A stretch of DNA of 64,000 nucleotides from Stieleria magnilauensis (GTDB lineage Bacteria; Planctomycetota; Planctomycetia; Pirellulales; Pirellulaceae): assembly GCA_007753675.1 (NCBI GenBank), contig CP036432.1:4500394-4564393 (forward strand). Direction: 5' to 3'. Shown here in pieces: positions 12,901 through 27,900 of this stretch. The notes under the pieces were generated by a model. That model ran no database searches. It saw only the letters and a program-made list of their open reading frames with translations, and was not told the origin of the DNA. The translations under genes and the position numbers were made by a program. How positions within the stretch are numbered: position 1 is the first letter of the stretch; every line of letters starts with the position of its first letter.

Positions 12901-15900
12901 GCCTTCGGTCGATCCCCCGACCTTCACACCGACTTCGCTGGCGCCCTCGGCCAGGGCGACGTTTGACATTCGCAACGGAAGGTTCGATGCCGACGGCGAA
13001 GCCTGGACGACGAACGGAAACGTCGGTTTTGACAACGGCGCAGCGGAACTGTCGGAATCCCCCACCGAGCGAACGTCACTTCGCCAAGCATTTTACGTTC
13101 CCGACGATGCCTCGATCCTGCGGCTGACGATTTCAAACCTGAGCCTTACCTCGGCCCCCGACCGCGCGCCCGATGCGTTGGAAATCGGGCTGCTCGATGC
13201 CAAGACGTTCGCCCCCCTGGTCGGCGTGATCCCACTGGGCCAGACCGATGCGTCACTCAATTTTGCCACCGACGGGACCTACCGCAGCGGAGCGGGCGTC
13301 ACCGTCGGCGACACCCGATCCTCTGATCCATCACAAGACCTGGGCGGCGTGTTCACCGACGACACAATGCTGGTGCAGATCGACGTCAGTGCGGTCCCGA
13401 CGGGAACCCTGGCCGTCTTGTCGATCGATCTAATCGGGTTCGCCCAGCCAAACAGTCACGCACGAATCGACGACGTGTTCCTGGTGTCCGGTGGGCTGCG
13501 CGCGCCAATTGCGCGAACCGACTTGGCCACGACCGAAGAAGACGTGCCAGTCAACCTGAATGTGCTCGCCAACGATTCCGATCACGAATCGCCGTTGGTT
13601 CCCGCATCGTTGACCCTCGTGACGCCGGCCGAGCACGGACAGGTGTTCGTCAGCACGCAATCGGGCATCGTCACCTATTCACCCGACCCCGACTACTCCG
13701 GCAACGACTCCTTCACCTACACCGTCAAAGATGTCGATGGCTACGTTTCTAACGAAGCCTTCGTCAGCATCAACGTGACGCCCATCACCGACACGCCGTC
13801 GTTGGTCGTCCACACCGCCAGGGGCGATCAAGACACGCCGCTGCCTTTGCAGATCGCTGCGACGGCGACCGATGCCGACGACAGTGAACACCTCACGGTC
13901 ACGATCGCGTCCTTGCCACAGGGCGCAACGCTCAATCAGGGCGTCCGCATCGCCGACGGTCAGTATCGTTTGGCTCTCGAAGACCTGGACGAGCTGCAGT
14001 TGATGCCTTCGGCCGGTTGGTCTGGGCAAGCGATGCTGAACGTCACCGTCACGGCCACTGACCCATCCGCCGATCCCGTCTCCGCCGAAGAACAACTGCG
14101 GGTGGACGTTGGCAGCGTGTTCGTCAACCCGATGTCGATCAGCGGGTTCGAAGTCAACGCCGGCGAAGTCCAACGGTCGCAATTACACACCCTCACGGTA
14201 ACCTTCAACCAGCACGCTTGGATCGCCGACGCCTCGGCAGACATTTTTGTTTCCAATATCGAAGGCGACAAACTCAGGATCCCGAGTGAGAAGTTTTCGT
14301 ACGATCCAGACACGTTCACGCTGACGATCGACGTCAACGGATTGATCCGACAAGACGATCAATATTACCTGATGCTCCGCAATGCAGGCATCGCCAGCAA
14401 CGCAAACCGCTTGCAAACGATGGCTAGCGGACCGGAGTTCGGCAGCGAGTTCTTGCCGCTTCCGTTCCACAGACTGCTTGGTGACGTCAACGGTAACAAC
14501 GAAGTCGACACCGACGATTGGCGAGACATTCGCATCAGCCTGAATTCCAACGCCGAATCCCCACGCTATGCACGTCATCGCGACCTGACCGGTGAAGGGA
14601 TGATCGATCGGCACGATTTCGTCGTCTGGCGCAATCGACTCGGGTCCACGACCGATCAAGACCCGCCGCAGATCCTGGCCGGCGTCACGCTTGCGAACAA
14701 CCGATTGCCGCTGGTCAACGCCTTTCGCACCGATGCAGAATTGTCGCTCGTCGTCGATGACGTCAGCGAAGTGGCTTCGTTGACCGTTTCCGTGGATGGT
14801 TCCCCAACGATCGAACTCGTCGATCGATTGTCCTCCGAAGACGCGCTGCAGTTGCCATTGACGGAGTTGTATTCGATCGCCGGCCAAACGCTTGCACCGG
14901 TCGATCATACGCTGACATTCGTGGCGGTCGACCGGTACGGCAACGCGTCGAAACCGGTCGATGTCGAATTCGTAATCGATGAAATCGCACCGGCGATCCC
15001 CTCCACCCCCACGTTGTTGGACGGCGATGGCAACGTCACGTCAACTCGGACGCTCGCGGATCCGCGTGTCGTCATCCGTTCGATCGGCGAGACCGGCAGC
15101 ATCGTTCGGTTGTACCGCGACGGACGTGAAGTCGGATTGGGTGTCGCGCAAAGCCCCGTCGACTTCCCGCTGAACCTGGGATCACTCGGCGACGGAACGT
15201 TCTCGTTCACCGCCACCGCGGAAGACCCGACCGGCAATCGCAGCGCAACGTCATCGTCACTTTCCATCACCATCGATACCACCGCCCCGCGGATCGATTC
15301 TTTGCGATTGGATCCCGCGAGCGACACCGGAACGCTGGGTGATCAGACGACCGAAAACGATTTCATTTCATTGATCGGAAAAACGGAACCCGGCGCGGTT
15401 GTCTCGGTCGCGGGCAGTCTCCAAACAACCGTCGCCGATGCCGCCGGCGACCTTCGGCTCGAAGGCATTCCGCTGCGATTCGGCCCCAATCGATTGACCG
15501 TCACCGTCGCCGATGCATTGGGCAACCAGCGACCGCGCAGCATCAATGTGTTCCGCCCGCGTTTGGAATCCAACCCGCCCACGATCGCTTTCACCTTGGC
15601 CGACGACACAGGGCGTTACCAAACCGACGCCGTCACTGCCTCAACTTCCCTCAGCGGCGCGCTGAACGACGAATCGAACGTGACAGGGTTGTTCTTGACG
15701 GTCGCATCAACATCCGACGAACACTCCACGCAACATACAACCGGGCCGTTTGATGTTTCCGGTGCGATCACAGGAGATGCGTTTCATCTCTCCGCGGCCG
15801 CGATCGAACACGCCATCGGCACGGGACTCGACGATGGCAACGTCACCTTCACCCTAGTCGCGGTCGACCAATACGACAATGCGTCCCGGGCGGAATCGAT

Positions 15901-18900
15901 TTCGTTTGTCCTTGATCGTACCGCACCCGACGTCCCGCCGGAATTGCGGCTTTCTGCGGACAGCGATCACGGTCGCGACTGGACCGATCGAATCACCCGC
16001 GCTACCTCGCTGGTTGTTTCTCTGGATGTTCCCGAACTGGCCAACGTGGCATTCTTCGTTGATGGGAATCCGCATGCCGAATTTCTGTTACCCCAAGGCG
16101 TTGGCGAAGTCACGTTGGCGGGAATAGCGGAAGGGCATCACGTGATCACCACGTCGGTGACTGACGTCGCCGGGAACGTCAGCGCCGTCGGTGCCGCACT
16201 CGATGTCTCCATCGACACGACGCCGCCAAATTCGGTCGTCGCCGACCTTCAACTGCCGCCGCTGAACTCGGACTCCGGCGTCCTCTCAGGTTCGACGGAA
16301 GCCCACGCAACGGTGCGCATCTATCGCGGATTGGACTCGCAAACCGCCATCGCGGAAACCATCGCAGCGAGCGACGGCGGTTTCCAGATCGATGCCATTC
16401 GGTTTGCCGATGGCGTCAACCGGTTTCGTGTCGTTGCCGAAGACATCGCCGGCAACGCCATCGAGACCAACGTCTCGGCACGATACGACGCCCCCGACCG
16501 TTCCGCCCCCCAAATCCAGTTGGCACTGGAACGCGACACGGGCGCTTCCGATACCGATCGATTGACCAACGATCCGACTGTATCTGGAATGGTCGATGAC
16601 GCCAGTCAGATCGCAAGTTTCCAAATCAGCGTCGACGATGGACCGTTTGTCCATTCGCTCGGTTCCCTTCGCGACAACGCGTTCACGCTCTCGCGCAGCA
16701 TTCTGGAGACGATCGCGGGGCATCAACTGAGCGACGGTGAGAGACGAGTTCAGATGCGAGCGACCGACATCGTCGGGCATGCTTCGGAAATCGCCGAGTT
16801 GACGTTTCAGCTGGACACCACACGCCCGGACGCCCCGGCTCCGCTTGTCCTGGACACCGCCAGCGATTCGGGAACCCTTGGCGACGGCATCACCAACCGC
16901 GACACATTGACGTTCATCACCGGCGTGACGGCGACCGATGCAGAAGTCGTCTTGTATGCCGATGGAGAAGTCGTCGATCGTGCCGATGCTGCCGAATCCC
17001 TTTCGCTCCAAACCCGCAGTCTGCCGGGGCGGCACCGCTATGTCGCCCAATCAATCGACGCCGCCGGCAATCTCAGCCCCTTCACCGCGGCCCGTTTCAT
17101 CACCTTTGACGACAACTTCATCGCACCGGCCATCGGGCTGAACGAAACCCAGCGACGCGATGACCTGGGCAGTCCCCTTCATACCGATTCCTCCATCGTT
17201 TCATTGGTCGGCCGCGCCGAACCGGGAACTCGATTGCAGATCCTGGGGAAACCGAACTTCGCCGACGCCGATGACTTCGGAGCTTTCACAATCGATGATG
17301 TCCGTCTCGGCGCAGGCGTCAACCCGCTGGTCGTCTCGGCAACGGACCTCGCGGGCAACGTTCAAACCGTCGAAATCGATTTGACCTTTGTCGACATCGA
17401 CGGTCCCGCATTCGACGTGAACCTGGTCAACGACACCGGGCGCAGCGGCACCGATCGACGCACCCAGGATCCGACGATCGCCGGCACGGTCCGCGACGCG
17501 TCGGCGATCGTGTCGCTCTTCGGGTCTTTGAACGGATCGCCGCCGCTCGATGTCACAGCCGCCCTGGTCGAAAACACCTTGATGATCGACTTGTCGACAT
17601 TGGAATCCATTGCCGGCCAGAGCGTGGCTGACGGACGCCATCTGCTGACACTGTGGGCAACCGATGCGGCTGGAAATGAATCTTCCACCGAATTTCAGTT
17701 TGACCTGGACCGTCAAAGCCCGCCGCTGCAAACCCCGCCGGACCTGATGACGTCCAGCGATCTCGGCCACAGCGATCAAGACAACTTGACGTCGAACACC
17801 GAGCCTGTGGTGCGTGTGTTTGCCCAGCGGGGAGCATTGGTCAAGTTCTACGTCGATGGAACACTGTCCGGCGAACTCTATTCCACCGGCGCGGCACAGT
17901 ACACGTTACCGAGTCTCGACAGCGGAACGTACAACGTCACCACCACCATCGAAGACGCCGCGGGAAACGTGGCCGGCCCATCGGAGCCACTGGTGTTGAC
18001 GATCGATGCGATCCCGCCATCGGACCTCACCCTGGAATTGATGCCGCTGCACCAAAGCAGCGTGCGGGCCAATCACACGACCGATGCCCAAGTCAGCTTG
18101 ATCGGAACCGCAGAACCCGGTAGCCGAATCACGATGCCCGGGCAGCGAGAAACACCGATCGCCGATGCCGCCGGCACGTTCTTCTTCATCACTGATCTGC
18201 AGGTCGGCTCGAATGAGTTTCGTGTCAGTTCGGAAGACCCCGCCGGAAACCGAATGGAACAGACCGTTGTCTTCACACGCGGAGCCGTTTTACCTCCGGA
18301 ATTCACGTTCACGAGTGTCATCGACCATGCGATCACGCCGCCAAGCATTCAAGGGCGACTGCGTAGCGAAACTGCGATCGCCGTCGCCGAAGTCAGCACC
18401 GACCCGAACTTCTCCGGTCGCGTCGTTGACCTGACGGCGTACACCACCGCCGATCGGTTCGTGTTGACATCGTCCGACGTCGAAATAATCCATGGCGCGC
18501 CGTTTGTCGACGGCGATCACGCGTTGTACTTTCGCGCGACCGACAATCAAGGCCGAACGAGTGCCCCGACAGCGCTGACCTGGACCCGAGACACGGCAAG
18601 CCTAGCTGGACTGCGAAGCTCGGTCACGCCGTTGGGCGATGACTACCGCTATGTGATCACCGCAACCGCCGCAGCCAACACCAGCAAACGACTCGACGCG
18701 ATCACTTTACCGATGGCCACGGGCGTCACCGCAAGTGACTTCGTCGTCCCCGCTTCTTGGTCGGTCGCCTACTCGCCTGGTGACTCCGCCATCAAATCCT
18801 CACCCATTGACGCGGCCGACGGACTCAGCGGCACCGGCGAGCTGACGTTCAGCTTCACCGCAACGACTGCGCCGACCCAAACGATCGCCACCGCGACGAT

Positions 18901-21900
18901 GGCGGATTTGGCAAACGGCGCTGCGACACGGCACGCCTCCGTGTCGCTTGCTCTTCCCTCGGCAACCGATGCCGTCGCGGTGCCGGATTACTTCCGCGGC
19001 AACGCATCCGAGACGCTCTCCGTCGACGCTTCCCTTGGCCTGCTCGCCAACGATGCTTCTGGTGTCACCGGAGTGTTGGTCGCCGACGATGCGACTCGCT
19101 GGGGAGCAAGCATCACGGTCGCCGCCGATGGCAGCTTTACACTCGGCCCCGCGGATACTTACACCGGAATCGGCCTGGGGGAATCGATCACCGACTCGTT
19201 CACCTACACCGTCCGCACCGCCGACTTCAGCCTGCACACCGCCACGGTTTGGATCACGATCGAAGGTGAAAACCAATCTCCGGTCGCCGTCCAAGACGAA
19301 CCATCCAACACGGCGGTTTCGCTTTACACCCGCGCGGGCACGTCGTCGACCATCGCCTTGGCGGATCTATTACGAAACGACGTCGACCCCGATGTCAACG
19401 ACTCGCTCGCGATCACGTCGGTTGAAGCAACCAGCCTGCTCGGTGCCGCCGTCACACTGTCTGGAAGCGGCCTGTTTGCCGACCAGATCGTCTATGACCC
19501 GAGAGGCGTCGCCGCGTTGGATTCGCTGGCCGCCGGAGAACATCGGATCGATCGGATTACTTACACAATCAGCGACCCCAACGGCGTGACCCATTCATCG
19601 ACCGCGAGCGTTTGGGTTCAAAGCCCGATCAACCTCGCCCCCAGCGCCGCCCCTGGAACAGCTCGCCTCACCGAAGACGGAGTAATCGATCAGGCCACCT
19701 TCGATTCCCTCCTCGCCGGTGCCGTCGATACCGACCATCTGCCCTCGGATCCGGAATTGGCCGCCGTGGAAGAAGTCGTCACCAGCTCGCTGGGCGCCAC
19801 GGTTTCGATCTGGCCAGACGGAACGTTTACCTATGACTCCTCCGACGTCGTCGCGATTCAATCGCTCTCCGAAGGCGAAACCACCGAAGACACCTTCTTG
19901 TTCCGCGTCACGGATGGCCTGGGCTTCTCGGCCGCTCAACCGATCATGCTTACCGTTATCGGCACCAACGACGCTCCCTCTGCGGTCGATGACGTGTACA
20001 TCGGCGTGCCGGCAGACGGCTTGTTGACGACCAACATCGGCAACGGTTTGCTGGCCAACGATTTCGACACCGACTCACCGCCACCGCTGATCGTCGATCC
20101 CAGTCAAACCGCTTCGCATTCCGTCGGCGGCGCGACGATTTCATTACGTCCCGACGGCACGTTCGACTACGACCCGCAGGGTGTCTTTGACCATCTTGCC
20201 GAAGGCGAAACGGCATTGGACACGTTCACCTACGTCGTCTTGGATGATCAAGGTGCCGAGTCGGCCGCGACCGTTACCGTCGAGATTCACGGCGTCGACG
20301 ACGCGCCGATCGCGGGTATCGACGACATCGAACGTGGCTATTGGACCGTCGCGTCACAGACGATCGAAGTCCCCGCCGACGAAGGTGTTTTGACCAACGA
20401 CCACGATCCCGACTCGGCGTCCAGCGGCACCGTCTTGGCCGCCTCCTTCGACGGACTCAGCCAATACGGTGCACGAGTGATCGTCCGACCCGACGGCAGT
20501 TTCAGCTACGACCCGACCGCCAGCCAAACGCTCCGCGATCTACAAGCCGCCGGCGTCGACGTCATCGACAGCTTCACCTACACGCTCACGGAGGTTTCTT
20601 CGGCATCGGCAGCCGCCACGAGCGAAAATCAACGCCCCGCTGCGCCCCTCGAATCCACAAGCGAGGGCGTGGTGGAGATCATCGTGCGCAGCGGTCCCTC
20701 GGCGTACAGCTTTGACGTCGTCGGCAAGGGTTACGATCGAATCGGTTCCGGCGTCTCGATCAACAACCACGGCAACGTCGCCTACACCGCCACCCTATCG
20801 GGACGCGACACCCCGTTGATCTGGAGCGATCAGACGGGTACGGCGAAACCGCTGATCCCCAATGAATTCCTGTTCGGCGACGCCACCGTCTCGTCACCAC
20901 CCCGCGGCTCAGGAACCGACACGCCCGAATTGCGATTCAGCGACAACGTGCAGCTGACCGACTTCAATCGTCTACTCGTCCAACGTCAGTTGAACGCCCG
21001 CACGGTCTCCGGCGTGATCCAGGTCGGTTATCCCTTGCTCGAATTGGCCGACGTCGCGCTGTCCTATGCGGAACTCTGGAACGCCGAACGGGTCTTGGCG
21101 GGCGACAGCTATGGAACACCCAAACAATACGCGGTCGGCGATTCGGGCTTGGCCAACGCGGGGTTGCGTTGGGGCGATCCCAAGTTTCTGGACCTGCAAC
21201 TCTCAGGCTTTGCCGCTGTCCTGCCCCCAATCTCCGGCACCGCTCTGCTGGGCGAACAGACTCTGGTCCCGCGCGTTTGGACGCTCGATCCGGTCTGGTC
21301 CAGCACCTACTTCACCCCGGCCAATCCTGTTTGGAACGTTTTCCAAGACCCCGACAACTTTGATTTTTCACTGTTCCGTAGCGTCGCCCTCGGTACATCA
21401 CTGGCCTCCATCTACGAAGAACAGCTCTACGTGACCCCCTTCACGTCGATCTATCCCGCAAGTGTCACCGTCAATAATCTTGGCCAGTCGATCTTCGTCG
21501 CCGAAACCAACAATTCGGAAATCAGTGCGGAACTGAGCCTGGTCACGTACAGCGAAGATCGCGCGCAGCCCTACGTCCAAATTCCCATCACCGATCCCGT
21601 CGAAAACATCCAGCTTTCAGACGTCGGCTGGGGCGTCTACGTCGATGACGGCCGCATCGTCACCATCGACCTAGACGGCAACACGCACCGCCTGGAAAAC
21701 TTTCAAGCCCTCGACAAGGGCGTCGCCATCAGCGACACCGGCATCATCGCCGCGGCGGCTGTCGGACCGATGGGACGCGGGATCTATGCGATCAACCCGC
21801 AAGACAACAACTGGATCAAAGTCGTCGGCGAGTCGGCAGACGCCTACATCGACCCCAACGAAGTCAACGTGGACGATATCGGGATCGGCGGCGTCTCGCA

Positions 21901-24900
21901 AATCGTCGAAGGTGCCATCGGCATCAACGGTCTGGTCACGCTGGAATCGCTCGACGAAGCCTCCGGTTCCAGCGACGGTGATCCCGAAACCGACGATGAG
22001 GAAAAAGAAAACGACGACTCGCTGGTCGGAGTCGCCGGCGGACTCGTCGGGACGATCGACGGCACGTCCGGTGCGGCTGCCGGAACCCCGTTCCTGACCG
22101 TCGCCTTCATGGCAATCGGCAGCGGCGGAAAGAAAGGCCTGCACACCGCACGGTTCTATTTCCCGTCCGACTTGAAACAAGCCCCGCTGCCGCCGAGTCA
22201 ATTCCTGGGGCACTCGGTGGTCGCGGAAATCGGAGACTTGGTGCCCAAAGCCGGCCGCATCGATGCCATCGAAGGCTTCGACATCATCAACAACTCGGGA
22301 CAAATCGCGTTCGCAACCCACGACAAAGTGCTTCGTGCTACCCCGCCGCCGTTGACTTCCGGCGAAGTGGTCTACGCGTTCGAAGGCCGCTCGTTGACCG
22401 ACAACACCGTCTTCCGACGCCTCGTCGATCAACCCGTCCCCACCGAACCGGACGGCAGCAGCAACCAAACACCCGATGCATCCGGGTTGTACGTCGGAGC
22501 GTCCGTTGCCACGTTCATCGCCGGCGACCCCGATGCCTCCGCGGATCAATTCCAGGCGACGATCTACTTCGGCGACGAACCGCTGCACGATCAAGCCGAG
22601 GGTCGCGGCGACGCGACGGACCACGAACCGATCCCCGCGTTGATCATCCCAAAATCGAGTGCCGGCGGTTCCGTCCCGCTGACCTTCGAAGTCGTGACCG
22701 AACACCAGTACCTCCGCGAAGGTCCCTACGTGATCACCGTGCTGATCACCGACACCAAAAACGATAACGGCGGTCTGGCGGTCACGCTTGCCAACGTCAT
22801 CGATGTCACCACTGAAGAAGAGATCGAACGTTTGGCGCTGCTGGACGAAGAAGGCAACCCGATCGAGCCGACGGTTCAAAGTTTCGCCTTCCCATTCATC
22901 GAATTTGAATCTCCCGACGACGAAGACGACCTACAGACCGACGAACCTTTGAACGTGAAGGAACCGCGGCAAGCGGTCGAATCGACGTTCTCCTCGCTGG
23001 GCCTGAAAACCTTCGTCGCGATCGACCACAACAGCGGCTCCTTCGAAGTCGCCGCGGTCGGCAGCGCCGGGTTCTCCTATTCGTTCGGCCTGGAAACCGC
23101 CGGCAGCGACGGCCAAGGGGAGCCGAACTTCAAACAGCAAGGCGACGGATCGGAGATCAAAGTTCGCCAAGTCGTCGCGCGAGGACGGGTCAATACCGTC
23201 AACTTTGCCGCCGGCGGATTTTATGTTGCCGATTACGAAACGACCTTCGACGGAAAACTCGAAAACACCTTCACCAGCGAAACCAACTCGTTCGCTGAGA
23301 CCTCCGTAACCGAAGCCTCCGTGACCAGCTTCTTCGTCGATCAGAAAACCGTCGTTTATGCCCCGGGGAATCGCGACAGCACCGTCGTCGATCCATACTT
23401 CGACTGGAAACGCACCTCGGAAAGCACAACCCGCTACACGACCGTCGGAGAACGCTTTGTCGATGGGGATTTGGCCGGCCAAATCGACAACTTTATCGGT
23501 GGCGGCGGCAGCTCGTTCGTCGGTGACTTCACCTTGCAAGGCAATCAAACGACGACCGAAACACTGCATGAGTTCGGCACTGAAACCTACGACGTGACCA
23601 AGGACCTGAGGATCGTCACGTCCAGCCGAGTCGATCACCGCGGCGGACGACAACAGTTTCAGTTTGTCGACGTGACCGAGTCGACCAGTGACTACCACGT
23701 CCACGGCGTGATCCCCCAAGCCGGCGACTACTCGCTGCAGATCGATACCGTCGCCTCCTCGACCATCATCGAGCGATCACAGACCAACGGGACGCTACGG
23801 TCCGCCTCCAGTGGCTCCTCAACGGTCACCACCAACGCACTGAAAACCTACGACGTGACCAGCGGGCGGTTTCAACTTTCCAGTTCGTCCACCAGCCAGT
23901 CCAACCACGAACAAACCGACACCAATCAAACGCGAACCAGCGAATCCAACAGCCAGACGACGTCGACTTCCACGTTGTCCGGCAGCGGCCACGACCTCGA
24001 TGGCGATTTCGACTTTACCAATCAGTTCCATTCGACATCTCAATCCACCACCACAACCGCCAACGCCGTCGATTCGAACTTCCTCTCCACCACGTCCCAA
24101 TCCGGCACGACATCAATCGTCGTCGACCAGACCGGCGATCTGTATCGCGGCAATTATGCCTACGACGAACGCTCCGCCCAAACCACGACGTCACAATCCG
24201 TCACGACCAACGGCCCCGTCACCTCGACATCCAACTCAACCGCAACCACCCACAGTGAAAAACGGAGCCAAGGAAACAAGAAGACCGGCGACTTTTTGAT
24301 CGAATCCAAATCAAGTTCGGTCAGCGACACCCAAATTGTCGAGACCAACCAGACTCGCCGAAGCGAATCGAACATCCACGCGGAATCCGAATCGGATGCC
24401 GAAAAATCGGGCAACGCCAAACAAGGCGACTTCTCGTTCAATGGCTACGGTTTCAGCCAGACGACAACCCACCAAGTTCAAACCAACACTCAGCCATCCG
24501 GTCAAATCCAACGCATCGAAACCGACGAATCGCAGACCGGCGAATCGTCTTACTCAGGATCCGGCAGCGCAAAGACCGCACAAGTCATCAAGGACGAACA
24601 AAACCGCTCCACCCTTTCGGCCACCCAAACCACGACCAACCAGACGCTCCAGTCGACGCGAACCTCCACCAGCGAGTCCTCCGGGAAATCCCACTCGATC
24701 ACCAACACACTCACCGGCGATTTCACCAGCGAGAACGAAAGTCGAATTCGATCCGATTCCCAAACGGTCGTGACCAATCAAGACGTTTCGTCGCGGTCCG
24801 AAGTGTTCTCCGAAAGCAGCACGGCTTCGACGACCGAGGGGAACCGCATCTCGGGCGAATCCACTAGCCAGTCCAGCTCCGTCTCCACGTCGCAAACCGA

Positions 24901-27900
24901 AGAGTTGGCGAACTTCCTGACTCAAACTTCCACGACGTTCGGGCACGCCACTTCACGCACCACGGCATCATCGCAACACAATTCGGTCACCGGCGCCTTT
25001 CAGACCAGCCAGTCAACACTGGATGAAGTCGACCAGCAATCGACGACGACGAATCAATCGTCCACCACCATCACCTCCAGCCGCGGAACCTCCACACAAT
25101 CTTCCACCGCCAGCGGCAACTCCATCGTCGGCGATCACTCCGAAACCAGCCAACTGAGCCGCAACACGACGTTACTGAGCGTTTCCCTCAACGGCCGTCA
25201 GCCGATCACAACCGCCGAGCCCATCGTCTTTCCCGCCGATCCGGATTCCCCGATCGCGACGCTCGCCGACAACCAAACCATCATCATCGACACCGGCCGG
25301 CTCGTCGGATTGACCGAACAAAACGTCAATGCCTCCAGCACCACCAGCAACGGATCATCGACAACCACATCCAACTCCATCAGCGGCCTGTTCGAAGAAT
25401 CGTCCACGACGTCCAGCACAGTACGAACGCTGTCCAGCCGAGAAAACCAAGGTTCGGTGACGTCGGTCGAAACAGAATCGACGTCCACAACCGTTTCGGA
25501 ATCCTGCGGAAACTCGATCGTCGGAAACTTCATCGCAACCAACACCCAGGCCTCCAACTCGACCGACACCTCCACCCACTCCAATCAAACGCTTACCCGA
25601 GTCCAAACCAATACCACGACGGTGAACGAAGCCGCGAAACTCACCGGCAACCGGATCACGGGCATCGTCGACCACATTTCTGATTCCAGCCGCGAAACGG
25701 TCTCGGACACGACGATCACGAATCAAACCCTGACGCAAACTCAACACTCCCAGTCCACTTCAACCAGCCACGTCACCGCACAGAACAATCAGATCACCGG
25801 CGAGAACGAATCGACCAAGACCACCGACCAGTCGTCAAGCACGTCATCGACTGCTGCTAACGAGACACTCACGACCGGCGAGACGTCGACATCCAGCGGA
25901 CAAGTGACCGTCATCAATACCGGCAATCAAAACACCGGTGACTTTTCCGAATCGCGGTCCGCCACCGGCACCGTGGAAACCGCTACGACCGCAAGCAATC
26001 GATCGCTCAGCCGGTCCGGCACCAAACGCACCGAATCAACGTCCTCCAGTTCCGGCACCGGAAACTCGGTCACCGGCTCTTATGATGGATTGGAATCGCT
26101 TCAGCAATCGATCACGGCTTCTGTTACCGAATCGAATCAGTCGTTGACCGATGCGACCACCTTGACGACGACCATCGATTCAACGACCCAGCGGAGCGGC
26201 AATTCGGTCACGGGAACCTTCTCTGATGCCGAGTCTTCCGTATCGACTTCACATCAGACCCAAACGATCACCAACCAGTCACGCACCACCGACATCACGA
26301 GCGTCGTGCAAACGGATTCGACGCGTTCCCTATCCGGAAATCGACTCTCCGGCGACTACACCGAATCGGCAGGCGACGAACAGACCGTCACCCAAAACGA
26401 AACCACGGTCAACGGACCACTGACGACCACGTCGGCGCTCGTGGTCACCCGTTCCAGCGAGGCCCACTCGGCCGGCAACTCGATTCTGTCAACGGCGTCA
26501 ACATCCAACACCGTCGTCGAAACCGCCATCCAAACGGACACGTCCACCAATGCGCTCGACTCCGCCACGATCTCCATCACCGCCGCGTCGACGTCCACCA
26601 ATCGACGCGACGAAAACCAGATCACGGGGCTGTATTCAGACACGTCGACCTCTGCCGTCACGTCCACCCGCTCGACGACCTCGACCAACCAAACCGAAAC
26701 CACCGAAAACGCCACCGCGACGACGTCTTCGGTAACCGTCACCGCTACGGGAAACCATGTCCTCGGCGATTTCCAGCAACAAAGCAATTCGACAGCCACC
26801 GCCGAAACCGACGAAACCACGACCAATCAAACCCGCACCGAAACCGTCGTGGCGACCGAAACCGTCACCACCTCGGATCAGGTCACCGGCAACCGAATCT
26901 CCGGTCTGCGATCGGGAACCTCCGAAAGCGTGACCGAAACGTCGATGGCGACCACCCTGACCAATCAAATCCTGTCCAACCAAACGCTCGACGTCCAATC
27001 GACCATCCTCGAATCGGTCACCCAAACCTCGACCTTCACGGGTGATTCGATCGCCGGTTCCACCACCAGCGCGGCCCAAACCAGCGGCACAAGAACACGA
27101 GCCGAAACGCACTCCAACGGCACACTGCAAGCATCGGCCGACGAAACCACGACGTTCTCGTCCAATCGCACACGCACCGACAATGCGATCACCGGCAGTT
27201 ACGACGATTCAAACTCCGGCTCACAAGACTCGACAATCGTTGGAACAGACTCCAATAAATCACTTGCCGTCGACTACACGACCACCGAAGTCAGCAGCTA
27301 CGAAAACCATTCCAACGGAAATGTGATCGCCGGCGATTTCACGAGCACCTCCGCCGGCTCGTCCTCCTCGACTCGCGTCTGGACATCCACCAACGGGCCG
27401 CTGACGATCCAGGCAACCGGCATCACCCGCGAAACCACCGAAGAATCGCTGCTCGGCAACTCGATCGCCGGAACCAGTCAGTCGGAACTGCTGATCCAGA
27501 CCACCCGCAGCCTCGATCAGACCGATACCAACCAAGACTTGACGGTCACGATCCAGTCCGCCGAGACCTCTGAGACGACGACCGAATCAAGCCGATCACA
27601 ATTCACCGGCGCGTTCACATCGTCCAGCGAAACCACCGCCAGCGGGACACGCGACGAATCGTCCAGCAACCAAGGCTACACGTCCACGGTCGCCGACGTT
27701 TTCTCCACCAGTTCCACGACACACCACTCGGGCAACGCCATCACCGGTGCATCGACTTCCTCCGAAAGTGCGTCCACCCAATCGACAACCACCGCATCGG
27801 GCGCCGTGCAAACCGAGACGACCGCCGAAACGACGACCACCACAGCGACCTATTCCTCCAGCACCACGTCCAACTCGGTGACCGGCACTTACGACACCGA

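Noticed and set aside
12569-14644. Cellulosome assembly through the dockerins
   Set aside because: No cohesin is seen and planctomycetes lack known cellulosomes; a structural calcium role is more likely.
21671-22879. Minus-strand open frame of 402 codons inside the giant gene
   Set aside because: Same reason: low-complexity Asp/Val/Gly/Arg product and no domain. The plus-strand frame is continuous here.
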